Source: Candidatus Aminicenantota bacterium
Lineage (GTDB): Bacteria > Acidobacteriota > Aminicenantia > UBA2199
Assembly: GCA_026393835.1 (NCBI GenBank)
Contig: JAPKZK010000052.1
Coordinates: 48,247 to 112,246, forward strand
DNA: 64,000 nt
Direction: 5' to 3'
Shown: piece after piece, positions 54,475-63,404 of the stretch
Layout of the letters: every line of letters starts with the position of its first letter
Position numbering within the stretch: position 1 is the stretch's first letter
Made by a program: the position numbers and the translations under genes
The notes under the pieces: generated by a model
The model's input: only the letters and a program-made list of their open reading frames with translations
Database searches by the model: none
What the model was told of the DNA's origin: nothing

Positions 54475-56325
54475 TTACTGACCGCGCGCCCCAGCGTCTG
54501 TCCGCGGCTGCGTTTTATTCTTAATTTTTAACCGCCCCCAACTTTTGAACAAACCCACGCCGGCCGCAATGGCCGTTACAGTACCGATACCGGCGGCGAT
54601 GTAGTCGGCGTAAATCCAGAACCCGATGGAAAAAAGCGCGCTGTAAATAGTCACACACCCCAGCAACACAAGCAGCAAACTGCCCGGCACATCCCACTTA
54701 TCTTTCGTTGTTAATGAAACACCCGCTAATCCTAACCCGCCGTCCTCTTTTTCAACCCGTTCCAGGAATTTTTTCCAGCCCGGTCCGCCCGGGTTAATCA
54801 ACCGGTAAAATTTAAGCAAGGTATCCTTATCCGTGGGTTTACCCAGCAGGGTGGCCATCAGCCAGGCCGTGGTAGTAATGGCCGCGCCCAGGGTGAATTT
54901 TTGCCAGTCTTCCAGGGGCGAGAACCCGATTCGAACATGAATCAATTCAAAATAAACCGCCGCCAGGAACGATACCACCATGGCAACGATTTCACTGGCG
55001 GCATTGATGCGCCACCAGAACCACCGTAAAATAAACAGCAGCCCGGTGCCGGCGCCGATTTGCAGTAGGATTTTAAAAGCTTGCAGGGCATTCTGGAGCA
55101 TCAGCGCAAATAATCCCGACAGTATCATCAAAAACACGGTGGAAATTCGCCCCACCAGGACCAGTTCCTTTTCCGGGGCCAGTTTCCTGGCAAACCGTTT
55201 ATAAAAATCATTGACAATGTAAGACGACCCCCAGTTCAGGTGGGTAGAGATCGTAGACATATACGCCGCAGCCAGCGAAGCTACGACAATTCCCAAAAGC
55301 CCGTGGGGCAGAAACGAAATCATGGCCGGGTACGCCATGTCATGCCCCAGTTTGCCGGCCGGGATTTGGGGAAAGGTTTTTTGCAGCGACGCCAGGTCCG
55401 GGAACACCACCAGTGAAGCCAGGGCCGCGATAATCCAGGGCCAGGGTCTAAGGGCGTAGTGGGCAAAATTAAAAAACAGCGTAGCGCCTACGGCATTCTT
55501 TTCATCTTTAGCGGCAAACATTCGTTGGGCGATGTATCCTCCGCCCCCGGGTTCCGATCCCGGGTACCAGGCCGCCCACCACTGCACGGCCAGGGGAATA
55601 ACAAAGACCGCCATCAGCACATTGGTGGCGGAAAAATCCGGCAGGATCGATAATTTCCCTTTCACCGCTTCATGGGCCAGCAGTTTCGACAGGCCGCCCA
55701 CTTGCGGTAGGCCGACTGCGGCCACGGCCACCACCACCGACCCAAACATGGCCACGACAAATTGGAAAAGGTCGGTGACTAAAACGCTGCGCAGACCGCC
55801 CAGCACGCTGTAAATCACCGTGATGGTCCCGCACACGATGATGGTCGCCCCCGGCGAGATATTCAATAAAATGACGCCGATCTTTATGGCGGCCAGGGAA
55901 ACCACGGCCATTACCATGACATTAAAAAAAATCCCCAGGTAGAGGGCGCGGAAGCCGCGCAGGAACACGGCGATTTTGCCGCTGTAACGCAGTTCGTAAA
56001 ACTCGTTATCGGTTAAAACATCGGAGCGTTTCCATAATTTGGCGTAAATAAACACGGTGGTCATGCCGGTGACCAGGAAGGCCCACCAAACCCAGTTGCC
56101 GGAAACGCCGTTGTTGCGGACGATATCCGTCACCAGGTTCGGGGTATCGGTAGAGAAAGTGGTTGCCACCATGGATACGCCCAGGAGCCACCAGGGCATA
56201 TTTTTCCCGCCGGCAAAGTATTCCTCGGAGCTTGTTCCTGCCCGTTTCATTACCACCAGGCCGATTACCAGGGACAGGAGAAAGAACCCGATAATATAAA
56301 TCCAATCGCCGGTATTAAGAAGCAT
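54475..56325 (-). CDS. Sodium:solute symporter family protein
   Basis: The 616-residue protein has about 14-15 membrane helices spread through it and the SSS-family order: an N-terminal helix, then EYFAGGKNMPWWLLGVSMVATTFS at helix 2 with the sodium-site Ser/Thr residues, GLRSVLVTDLFQ near residue 185, and YMSTISTHLNWGSSYIVNDFYKRF near 355, the classic SSS signature region. It imports a solute with sodium; the substrate cannot be told. GGAGGA lies before the ATG. Paired on the minus strand with folC and divergent from the oxidoreductase at 56461. Confidence 0.9.
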   Translation of the reverse strand: MLLNTGDWIYIIGFFLLSLVIGLVVMKRAGTSSEEYFAGGKNMPWWLLGVSMVATTFSTDTPNLVTDIVRNNGVSGNWVWWAFLVTGMTTVFIYAKLWKRSDVLTDNEFYELRYSGKIAVFLRGFRALYLGIFFNVMVMAVVSLAAIKIGVILLNISPGATIIVCGTITVIYSVLGGLRSVLVTDLFQFVVAMFGSVVVAVAAVGLPQVGGLSKLLAHEAVKGKLSILPDFSATNVLMAVFVIPLAVQWWAAWYPGSEPGGGGYIAQRMFAAKDEKNAVGATLFFNFAHYALRPWPWIIAALASLVVFPDLASLQKTFPQIPAGKLGHDMAYPAMISFLPHGLLGIVVASLAAAYMSTISTHLNWGSSYIVNDFYKRFARKLAPEKELVLVGRISTVFLMILSGLFALMLQNALQAFKILLQIGAGTGLLFILRWFWWRINAASEIVAMVVSFLAAVYFELIHVRIGFSPLEDWQKFTLGAAITTTAWLMATLLGKPTDKDTLLKFYRLINPGGPGWKKFLERVEKEDGGLGLAGVSLTTKDKWDVPGSLLLVLLGCVTIYSALFSIGFWIYADYIAAGIGTVTAIAAGVGLFKSWGRLKIKNKTQPRTDAGARGQ

Positions 56326-56460
56326 GAGTTCCTCCTTCGGTAATAAGAAAGATAAATGTTTAAATCCAATTATACCTTATTTTTAGCTGAAATGATATTG
56401 TATTGACTTCCCAAAGTATTTCCTTTAAAATTTCCTATGATTAAAAATAAGGATATCAAA

Positions 56461-57510
56461 ATGAACCCATTATTTACCGCGTTAAAAGTTAAATCATTTG
56501 AAATTAAAAACCGGGTGGTCATGCCCCCGGTGGTTAGTTTCGGTTGGGCGGACGAAAACGGCTATGTGGATGACCGCCACGTAAAACATTATGAGGAAAG
56601 GGCCGCAGGCGGCGCCGGGATGATTATCGTCGAAGCCACCTGTGTAAAAAAGGACGGCCGTATTGTGAATTCCCAACCGGGGATATGGTCGGACAGCCAT
56701 ATCGAAGGTTTAAGTAAAATTACCTCCGCCTGCCTGGCTCATGGCCCGATGCTGCTGCTGCAAATACATCATTCGGGGTTGGTTACTTCCCCGGCCATTG
56801 CGGACAAAGCCGTCGGACCCACTGCCGATCCCGCCAACAGCCGCACACACACCTTATCCCGCGAAGAAATCCACCACCTGCAAGACGCCTTCATTAAGGC
56901 CGCCAAAAGGGCAAAACAAGCCGGTTTTCACGGCGTCGAATTGCATGGCGCCCATGGTTTCTTGTTAAACCAATTTGCGACGCATATCATTAACAAAAGA
57001 GAAGATGAGTTCGGGCAGACCTTACAGGGCCGCTTAAAATTTGCCTCCGGGATAATCGAAGGTATCCGGGAATCCCTGGGAGAGGACTTTATTATCGGGT
57101 ATCGGTTGGGTTCCAATTCCCCAACCCTTGCAGACGGCATCGAGGTCGCAAAATACCTGGAAAAAACCGGGGTCGATATCCTTCATGCCTCGCATGGGGG
57201 TAGTACGGGCGTAATACCGGCTGTACCCGAAAACTTTGCTTACAATGGGATCGTATACAGCGGCGCACAAATAAAGAAACATGTAAATATCCCGGTAATC
57301 GTAGTCAATGAGATCAAGACGCCGGAGCGGGCGTCATACTTGATCGAGCATCAGATGGCTGATTTTGTCGCGATAGCGAGAGACATGTTGACGGATCCCC
57401 AATGGGTAAAGAAAGCCATGAATAATGAACCCATCGATTATTGTATCCAATGCAAGCCCAAATGCAAGCGCTATGAAAGCCCGGATTTATGCCCCGTGCA
57501 TAAAGGATAA
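56461..57510 (+). CDS. NADH:flavin oxidoreductase (old yellow enzyme family), single-domain
   Basis: This 349-residue protein starts at ATG 56461, preceded by AAGGA with 7-base spacing; the upstream ATG at 56437 is weaker. It is an FMN-dependent TIM barrel reducing activated double bonds. Motifs: MNPLFTALKVKSFEIKNRVV, VVMPPV at the FMN strand, LLQIHHSG, GVELHGAHGFLLNQF (active-site His-x-x-His region) and FVAIARDMLTDPQW. The C-terminus has CIQCKPKC with another Cys 9 residues on. That is like the 4Fe-4S cluster of two-domain family members (2-enoate reductase, trimethylamine dehydrogenase), but the FAD/NAD domain that normally follows is absent. No neighbour supplies it. Confidence 0.88.
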   Translation: MNPLFTALKVKSFEIKNRVVMPPVVSFGWADENGYVDDRHVKHYEERAAGGAGMIIVEATCVKKDGRIVNSQPGIWSDSHIEGLSKITSACLAHGPMLLLQIHHSGLVTSPAIADKAVGPTADPANSRTHTLSREEIHHLQDAFIKAAKRAKQAGFHGVELHGAHGFLLNQFATHIINKREDEFGQTLQGRLKFASGIIEGIRESLGEDFIIGYRLGSNSPTLADGIEVAKYLEKTGVDILHASHGGSTGVIPAVPENFAYNGIVYSGAQIKKHVNIPVIVVNEIKTPERASYLIEHQMADFVAIARDMLTDPQWVKKAMNNEPIDYCIQCKPKCKRYESPDLCPVHKG

Positions 57511-57689
<179 letters not shown>

Positions 57690-59294
57690 CTATGGCTTAC
57701 CGGTTTGAATGAATACCGGGTAAACCGTGACGCCGCTCCCGGGGTCTTGAAACGGGGTTTCGTATTTCTTCTTGTTAGCGTCATCGATGCTTTCGATAAA
57801 GGAAACCAGGTAAATTTCCTTGAGTCCCAATCGTTTTGCATATTGGGCCGCTTGTTCAAGGGCCGCCCGATACCCGGATCGGTCCATGAAACTTTTTAAC
57901 TCGATCCCATAGGTCATATTATTATATTGGAGGAGAAGATCGATTTTGCCGTTGCCGGTGGGAAATTCCGGGAAGATGCGCACTTTTTTGCCCCGCAGCA
58001 ATTCATCCAGGTAAGAGTAGATGTTAAAATGGAATACGGCTTCATATATTCGTAAATCGCTCCGCCTGGGGGCATCTTTAAATAACCAGCCCTTGTTTTT
58101 ATCCAGGTAAGTTTGATAGAGCTCCAGCATGGCGGGAATGTCCATATGGTCAGGGAAGATGACCTCTTTCACGTCCATAAAAGCGTCCACCAGTTGGCCC
58201 ATTTCCTTGAAGATTTCATTGGAAAAATAATTGAATAACCGCTTTTGAACAAATGGAGAAGCAAATTTAACGTAACTGTCGTCGCCGGTAATAGTATCCG
58301 GCTCGATCACGCCGTTCATATAGAGATAATTGATCTCGATATCATCGAAGCGGAATTTCATCGGTTTATCGGTTTTAAAAAGCTCGATTATCGTGTACCG
58401 GTACGGTTGGATTTTGGCTTTACTAATGATGTTCAGGATGTTATTATTGGGAAGGACATTTTGGGCCAGTCGGTAGATGTTCTCAAAATCCTTCACTTGA
58501 ATCGGCCTGGAGGTATCGTTGGGAAGGTTTTCAACGCCTTCGGTAAGGATTTCGCCGAGCCAGCAGGTTAGGCCCGGTTGGCCGGCGGTTTCCGTATAAA
58601 TTTTTTCAACCACTGCCGGTTCGATTGGTTGGCCGCTTTCCTTTTCATACCATTGGAACATCCCTTTTACTTCTTCAAAAGTCAGGTTGGGGATATGAAC
58701 ACTTCGTTGGACATTAAATGGCGAGCCTTTTTCATTTTCGATGCCCAGGACGCTACGGACGCCGATTAAGGCGACGGCATGGAGGAGGTAGGTCTTTTGT
58801 TCCGTGGTTTTATCGCTCTCATAGCGCCTGTTATTATAAATACTCCTGAACGAAGTGACCAGTGTATTAATAGCTTTTTCAGAAAGGGCGTCGAATTCAT
58901 CCAGTATTAAAATAAGCGGTTTATCCAGTACGTTGTTTTTGAAGATTGCCTGGAATTTATCCTCGTCATCGATGTCTTTAAACGTTTTACCCAGTCCTTG
59001 ACCGATTTCCCTGGCAATGATTTTGATGATGGTCTTAATATGTGTTTCATTTTTAAGATTTTCCAGGTTAACCACCACGACATCGAAACGTGGGTCTTTT
59101 TTCAGTTGAAAGAGGATTTCCTGCATGACCCATGTTTTACCGGTCTGCCGGGGCGCCCATACGGTGATGTAATGGCCACCTTTTTGAGGATTTTCTCCCA
59201 TCAATTGAGTGAGAGCCCCGTCAATTAATTCTTTCCTGGGTGCGTAATAATGCACATCCGTATCAATGGGTCCATACGAATTAAATCGTCTCAT
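57690..59294 (-). CDS. AAA ATPase with C-terminal PD-(D/E)XK domain
   Basis: This 534-residue protein has AAGGAG before the ATG and a promoter upstream. Walker A is WAPRQTGKTW (about 45-55) and Walker B LILILDEFDAL (about 128-138). A winged-helix-like segment follows, and the C-terminal 120 residues have the nuclease-like core GNGKIDLLLQY followed by GIELKSF. It resembles the AAA-like (PF14516-type) ATPase group, different from the PF09820 genes at 7072 and 25522, although it shares the ATPase-plus-nuclease plan. Function is not established. It lies next to a 21-bp minisatellite, divergent from the ATPase/DUF4276 pair. Confidence 0.85.
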   Translation of the reverse strand: MRRFNSYGPIDTDVHYYAPRKELIDGALTQLMGENPQKGGHYITVWAPRQTGKTWVMQEILFQLKKDPRFDVVVVNLENLKNETHIKTIIKIIAREIGQGLGKTFKDIDDEDKFQAIFKNNVLDKPLILILDEFDALSEKAINTLVTSFRSIYNNRRYESDKTTEQKTYLLHAVALIGVRSVLGIENEKGSPFNVQRSVHIPNLTFEEVKGMFQWYEKESGQPIEPAVVEKIYTETAGQPGLTCWLGEILTEGVENLPNDTSRPIQVKDFENIYRLAQNVLPNNNILNIISKAKIQPYRYTIIELFKTDKPMKFRFDDIEINYLYMNGVIEPDTITGDDSYVKFASPFVQKRLFNYFSNEIFKEMGQLVDAFMDVKEVIFPDHMDIPAMLELYQTYLDKNKGWLFKDAPRRSDLRIYEAVFHFNIYSYLDELLRGKKVRIFPEFPTGNGKIDLLLQYNNMTYGIELKSFMDRSGYRAALEQAAQYAKRLGLKEIYLVSFIESIDDANKKKYETPFQDPGSGVTVYPVFIQTGKP

Positions 59295-59328
59295 ATTCGA
59301 CTCCTTGTCTTATTTCTTTGCCGTTCTT

Positions 59329-59357
59329 ATTGTATCAAAAGCCGGTGGATAATGCAA
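59329..59357 (-). promoter_or_regulatory. Sigma70-type promoter of the ATPase-nuclease gene
   Basis: On the minus strand TTGCAT, a 17-base spacer and TACAAT, about 35 bases before the ATG at 59294. Confidence 0.6.
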
Positions 59358-59371
59358 ACGAACAAAAAATA

Positions 59372-59435
59372 GCCACCAAGCCACCAAGGCACAAAGGTAC
59401 ACCAAGAGTTTTATTATAAATACATCCCTGGTGGT
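59372..59435. repeat. Palindromic repeat, family A (degraded right arm)
   Basis: GCCACCAAGCCACCAAGGCAC at the left. The right arm is reduced to CCCTGGTGGT. Confidence 0.65.
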
Positions 59436-59649
59436 ATTATAGGATTGTCTCAGCCCAAGGGAACAGGAAGATTGGAAAAGAGAAGTTAACCGGGAGGGCA
59501 TCGGAGTCTTCCGTGAGTCATGAAATGGAATGGTCAATGGCAGAAATAACTGATCTTCTCCATTGCCCAACTTCCCAGACCGTTGGGAAAACTTCGGGGA
59601 TTTCAGTAGTGAACAGGCAATGCCAGTTCCCTACTTCCCGGGGCCTCGA

Positions 59650-59900
59650 AAAATCTTCCGGAAGGTCAAGAAAATTTTTCGGAAGGTCAAGAAAATCTTC
59701 CGGAAGCTCAAGAAAATCTTCCGGAAGGTCGGGAAAATCTTCCGGAAGGCCAAGAAAATCTTCCGGAAGGTCGAGAAAATCTTTCGGAAGGTCGGGAAAA
59801 TCTTCCGGAGGGTCAATAAAATCTTTTGGAAGGTCGGAAAATCTTTTGGAAGGCCAAGAAAATCTTTTGGAAGGCAAAAAGAATCTTTCCGGGGCTTTGG
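59650..59900. repeat. Minisatellite, 21-bp units (AAAATCTTCCGGAAGGTC)
   Basis: About twelve units, nearly all exactly 21 bases (one of 20), each with a TTCCGGAA or TTTTGGAA palindromic core. Unit starts are at 59650, 59671, 59692, 59713, 59734, 59755 and onward. Open in several frames on both strands because 21 is a multiple of 3. Confidence 0.92.
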
Positions 59901-59999
59901 CGAAACTTTCCCGGCGAGGTATAGAACAATAAACACAACGAATATAAATCAAAGGAGATCACTCCTCCCCCGCAAAAGCTTTTTAATATTTACCCTCTA

Positions 60000-60028
60000 T
60001 TGAAAAACTATTGGATTTCCCTTATAAT
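60000..60028 (+). promoter_or_regulatory. Sigma70-type promoter of the ATPase/DUF4276 pair
   Basis: TTGAAA, a 17-base spacer and a perfect TATAAT, giving a leader of about 70 bases. Confidence 0.75.
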
Positions 60029-60104
60029 AAGGACCCTGGCACAATTGATTGATTGACATATTGCTCATTAAGGAAGCGATATTTTAAAATGAGAGGTAAT
60101 AGAA

Positions 60105-61289
60105 ATGAAAATAGAATCCATAAGGCTTAAAAACTTTAAGACCTTCCAGGATGTGGAAATCAAAAATATTCCACGTTTTTGCGTCCTGGTAGGCGCCAAT
60201 GGAACAGGTAAATCCACCTTGTTCCAGCTTTTTGGTTTCCTTAAGGATGCGTTTCACACAAACCTCCATACCGCCCTTACAACACTCGGCGGCAGCAAAG
60301 GAATTCAGGAGGTCCGAAGTCGTGGTCAAAACGATAATATCGAAATCGAACTTAAATTCAGGGAAAAACCCACAGAGCCATTGATTACCTATTCACTAGC
60401 CATCAGCGAAGAAAACGGATATCCCATCGTAGACCGTGAGGTCCTGGAATACCGCCGGGGAAGCAGCGGGCAACCGTGGCATTTCCTGGATTTTAATAAA
60501 GGCAAAGGATTCGCCGTAACCAATGAACTGGATGATGTTAAAGATGCGAATCAACTGAAACGGGAAGAACAGGTTCTCAAATCGAAAGATATTCTTGCCA
60601 TAAAAGGACTCGCTCAATTTGAGCGCTTCCCTGCCGTTAAAGCATTGGGGGATTTGATAGAAAATTGGCATATATCCGACTTTCATATTACCAAAGCCCG
60701 CCCGGAACAAGAATCCGGTTATGCGGAGCACCTCTCCAGGGAAGGAGAAAACCTTTCCCTGGTAACGGAATACCTTTCTAAAAAACACCCGGAAATATTC
60801 GCCCAAATCCTTGAACGATTAGCCAAACGAGTTCCCGGCTTAGCGAAAGTAGAATCCAAAAACACTGAAGAAGGACGGGTGCTGTTGAGATTTACGGATG
60901 GCGCTTTTGAAGCCCCATTCCTGGCCAGGCACGTTTCCGATGGAACCATAAAAATGTTTGCCTACTTGGTTCTATTATATGATCCCAAACCACACCCGCT
61001 CCTGTGCGTGGAAGAACCCGAAAACCAACTTTACCATAAATTGCTGTGGGAACTGGCCGAAGAATTCCGGGCATATTCACTCCGGGGAAAACAAGTATTT
61101 GTTTCAACCCATTCCCCGGATTTTTTGAACGCCGTGAATCTTGGTGAAGTATTCTGGCTTATCAAGCAAGACGGTTATACCCAGGTAAAACATGCCGTCG
61201 CCGATAATCAATTAAAAACACTTACAGCGGAAGGCGATCAAATGGGATATCTCTGGAAACAAGGTTTTTTTGAGAGAGTCGATCCATGA
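60105..61289 (+). CDS. RecF/OLD-like AAA ATPase (AAA_21 type)
   Basis: This 394-residue protein opens with MKIESIRLKNFKTFQDVEI and Walker A VGANGTGKST (about 30-39). The ABC-type end of the fold holds CVEEPENQLY (Walker B, about 303-312) and VSTHSPDFLNAV. It is single-domain, without the C-terminal TOPRIM domain found in OLD nucleases. The next gene supplies a separate DUF4276 protein and overlaps it by 4 bases (ATGA), so the two are translated together. Split ATPase + TOPRIM pairs of this kind are seen in defence modules such as PARIS (AriA/AriB). AGAGGTAA lies before the ATG. Confidence 0.88.
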   Translation: MKIESIRLKNFKTFQDVEIKNIPRFCVLVGANGTGKSTLFQLFGFLKDAFHTNLHTALTTLGGSKGIQEVRSRGQNDNIEIELKFREKPTEPLITYSLAISEENGYPIVDREVLEYRRGSSGQPWHFLDFNKGKGFAVTNELDDVKDANQLKREEQVLKSKDILAIKGLAQFERFPAVKALGDLIENWHISDFHITKARPEQESGYAEHLSREGENLSLVTEYLSKKHPEIFAQILERLAKRVPGLAKVESKNTEEGRVLLRFTDGAFEAPFLARHVSDGTIKMFAYLVLLYDPKPHPLLCVEEPENQLYHKLLWELAEEFRAYSLRGKQVFVSTHSPDFLNAVNLGEVFWLIKQDGYTQVKHAVADNQLKTLTAEGDQMGYLWKQGFFERVDP

Positions 61290-61855
61290 AAGAATTGATC
61301 TTTTTCCTGGAAGAACCCTCGGCAAAAGAAATGCTGAAAGGTTTGTTAAATCGAATGGTTAACCCGGATATCAAATGCGCCTACATTGTTTTTGAAGGAA
61401 AATCCGACCTGGAAAATAATATCGTCCGAAAACTACGCAGTTGGAATAACCCCCATGCCCGATTTATCGTCCTCAGGGATAAAGACAGCGGAAATTGCGA
61501 ACAAATAAAATTAAACCTGAAACAAAAATGCGCGCTCTCCGGGAAACCGGATACTCTTGTTCGAATTGCCTGCCATGAGCTTGAAAGCTGGTATATCGGC
61601 GACCTGGGCGCAGTGGAGAAAGGTCTGAATTTAGCCAACTTATCCAAACAGCAAAAGAAAAGAAAATATAGAAACCCGGATAATTTAGCGAACGCCACGG
61701 AAGAATTGATGAAATTAACAAATTTTAAATATCAAAAAATCGATGGCTCCCGGAAAATAGGCCCCTTTATGGATTTAGAAAATAACACTTCACATAGTTA
61801 CCGGGTATTTATAAATGGATTAAAACGAGTGCTGCATGAAGCTTCAATTCGATAA
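61286..61855 (+). CDS. DUF4276 family protein (TOPRIM-like)
   Basis: This 189-residue protein begins LIFFLEEPSAKEML, matching the acidic first strand of DUF4276/TOPRIM-like proteins (usually EGxSE). FIVLRDKDSGN follows near residue 70 as the DxD-type metal site, then HELESWYIGD near 110, another DUF4276 hallmark. The ATG overlaps the ATPase stop. By analogy with AriB or split OLD proteins it would be the nuclease or effector controlled by the ATPase. This is inferred from fold, acidic residues and gene pairing; no target is known. Confidence 0.85.
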   Translation: MKELIFFLEEPSAKEMLKGLLNRMVNPDIKCAYIVFEGKSDLENNIVRKLRSWNNPHARFIVLRDKDSGNCEQIKLNLKQKCALSGKPDTLVRIACHELESWYIGDLGAVEKGLNLANLSKQQKKRKYRNPDNLANATEELMKLTNFKYQKIDGSRKIGPFMDLENNTSHSYRVFINGLKRVLHEASIR

Positions 61856-61939
61856 ATCACAACCCCATCAACTAAATGCCATAAATGCGGTTGTCGATCT
61901 ATTCGACGGCCAACCTATTTTTTTGATGGTAAAAACTGT

Positions 61940-62029
61940 CTGAACCGCAGATAACGCTGATGACGCTGATTAAAGACTTCCAACTTTTAATCTGTGGAAT
62001 CTGCGTCATCTGCGGCATCTGCGGTTCAG
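61940..62029. repeat. 90-bp palindrome (CTGAACCGCAGAT/ATCTGCGGTTCAG)
   Basis: Perfect 13-base outer arms and imperfect inner arms (GATGACGCTGATTAAA and its complement). There is no gene in 61856-62257; besides this palindrome it holds only the promoter of the next gene. Confidence 0.85.
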
Positions 62030-62193
62030 ACTTTGCGCGGCACCATTTGAGGGATTTTTCCTGCCCGTCCCCTTTTTCTCCATTCGAGTTGTTTTATTAC
62101 TCAGGACTACGTCATTCTAAGTAAATTTTTTAGAAATAATCTGTTTTCGAGGAATTTGCATAAACCAAAGGAAACGCACTCCTGTTTTATTAC

Positions 62194-62222
62194 TTGACAT
62201 GGATAAAAATCTATGTTATATT
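62194..62222 (+). promoter_or_regulatory. Near-consensus sigma70 promoter
   Basis: A perfect TTGACA, a 17-base spacer and TATATT, 36 bases before the ATG at 62258. Confidence 0.8.
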
Positions 62223-62257
62223 TAGTTCTACAATTAAACTTGAAAAGGAGATTTAAG

Positions 62258-62521
62258 ATGAATATTAAATTTTCTGGGAACCATTCGATAGATGGTGAAA
62301 GTGGTAACATTATTTTCTTTGCAGAGGTTGATGGTAAAACAGTTCCGTGCATTGTATCCGATCAAGCCCTACAAGATTTACTACCTTCTAATGCAAAGAA
62401 AAAACCAGATGAGCTGTTTAAACTATATAAGGCAGATCTCGAAAATATCGCCGAAAAAAAAATTTCGGCTCCTGAGTTCAATTGGGGAGATGTACTAATA
62501 ACTACTGTTGATATACCTTAA
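62258..62521 (+). CDS. DUF1488-like small protein
   Basis: This 87-residue protein has AAAGGAG 8 bases before the ATG; an upstream in-frame start would precede the transcription start. The motif order, DGKTVPCIVSDQALQDL, then a helix of about 30 residues (LFKLYKADLENIAEKK) and a final GDVLITT, follows DUF1488 family proteins, which are small, single-domain and of unknown function. It stands alone behind a strong promoter. Confidence 0.72.
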   Translation: MNIKFSGNHSIDGESGNIIFFAEVDGKTVPCIVSDQALQDLLPSNAKKKPDELFKLYKADLENIAEKKISAPEFNWGDVLITTVDIP

Positions 62522-62958
62522 CGCAATTGTTCATTGGTTTTGTATCTTGTATTCTGCTATCGGGATGCGCTCACGCAATATATGGTTAAAGCTCAACGAT
62601 AGTCACGTTGTGGTCGCGTCCGGGAATATTATGGGAATTTTTTTTTTTGAAGTGGGTGGAAATCTGTGTCATAATTAAATTTCGAATTTAGGCCATGTTC
62701 AGAGCTTTTTGGCCGCCGGAGGTAGTAACGAGGTAGTAACCTTTGTAGGTTCCGACCTGGATGATGCAATGAACCTCAACCTCTTGCAATGGCTCTACAA
62801 TAGGGTGCGTGCTCCGCGTGCACGCTTTCCTTTGCACTAATGTTATCAATGCATCGAACCATCCTAATAGGCACCCACGCCGCGGAGCCTGTCCCCTTTT
62901 TACTCCTTCAAATTACCAAAGAATGGGGATAAACGAAAAAAAGTGGTTCTTTGTTGAA
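62522..62958. other. Gene-free stretch
   Basis: No gene I can support. A stretch near 62712-62840 stays open for about 43 codons (ending in RVRAPRARFPLH) without a start or ribosome-binding site, perhaps a gene remnant. Confidence 0.5.
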
Positions 62959-63399
62959 CTAGCCAAATAAAAGTATCTGTTCTCGGAAAAGCTCAATAAT
63001 ATCGGCAGGAGCACTTTCGATAAAATTATTTGCTGGCAACTTGAATCCAGAAAGCTTCTGTTTAATACCTTTTACAACCTTATTTGGGATTCTTATCCCA
63101 TGGCTCCTATCATGCGCTGTGCCATCAATATTCAATGCGAAGATTTGATTATTTTTGTAATAAACGTGCATATGTTCTTGGCCGACCGAGGAGTGCGCCG
63201 CTTTATGCAATTCATAAGAAAACCCACCACCTAAAGTGCCACGACGATTCGCTTCTTCAAAAACAGCAAGCTCTTTTCTATCAAAAAGGATATAGATAAT
63301 ATATTCATCTATCTCAAAAGTGAACCATTCGTACTGCGAGACTTTTGATTTTAGAAACTGTCTGAAACTCTTCAATTTTATCTCCATATTAAACTGCAA
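62959..63399 (-). CDS. Conserved hypothetical protein with HxH-rich C-terminal motif
   Basis: The protein has 146 residues. The N-terminal half is mixed alpha/beta (EWFTFEIDEYIIYILFDRK). The second half has GQEHMHVYYKN, then FALNIDGTAHDRSHGIRIPN, a His- and Asp-rich pattern I have seen in small conserved proteins, but I cannot name the family with confidence. It lies 5 bases after the DUF2158-like gene, so it is in the same operon. The Met at residue 5 (MEIKLK) is an alternative start. Confidence 0.65.
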   Translation of the reverse strand: MQFNMEIKLKSFRQFLKSKVSQYEWFTFEIDEYIIYILFDRKELAVFEEANRRGTLGGGFSYELHKAAHSSVGQEHMHVYYKNNQIFALNIDGTAHDRSHGIRIPNKVVKGIKQKLSGFKLPANNFIESAPADIIELFREQILLFG

Positions 63400-63404
63400 T
63401 TCGC

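Larger units (their letters stand above)
59358..59999. other. Gene-free stretch between divergent ATPase genes
   Basis: No credible gene. It contains a family A palindrome (59372-59435), a GAACAGGCAATGCCAGTTCCC palindrome relative near 59609, and a 21-bp minisatellite. Long open frames on both strands here come from the repeat. Confidence 0.7.

Noticed and set aside
59650..59900. CRISPR array
   Set aside because: Contiguous 21-bp units with palindromic cores and no spacers.
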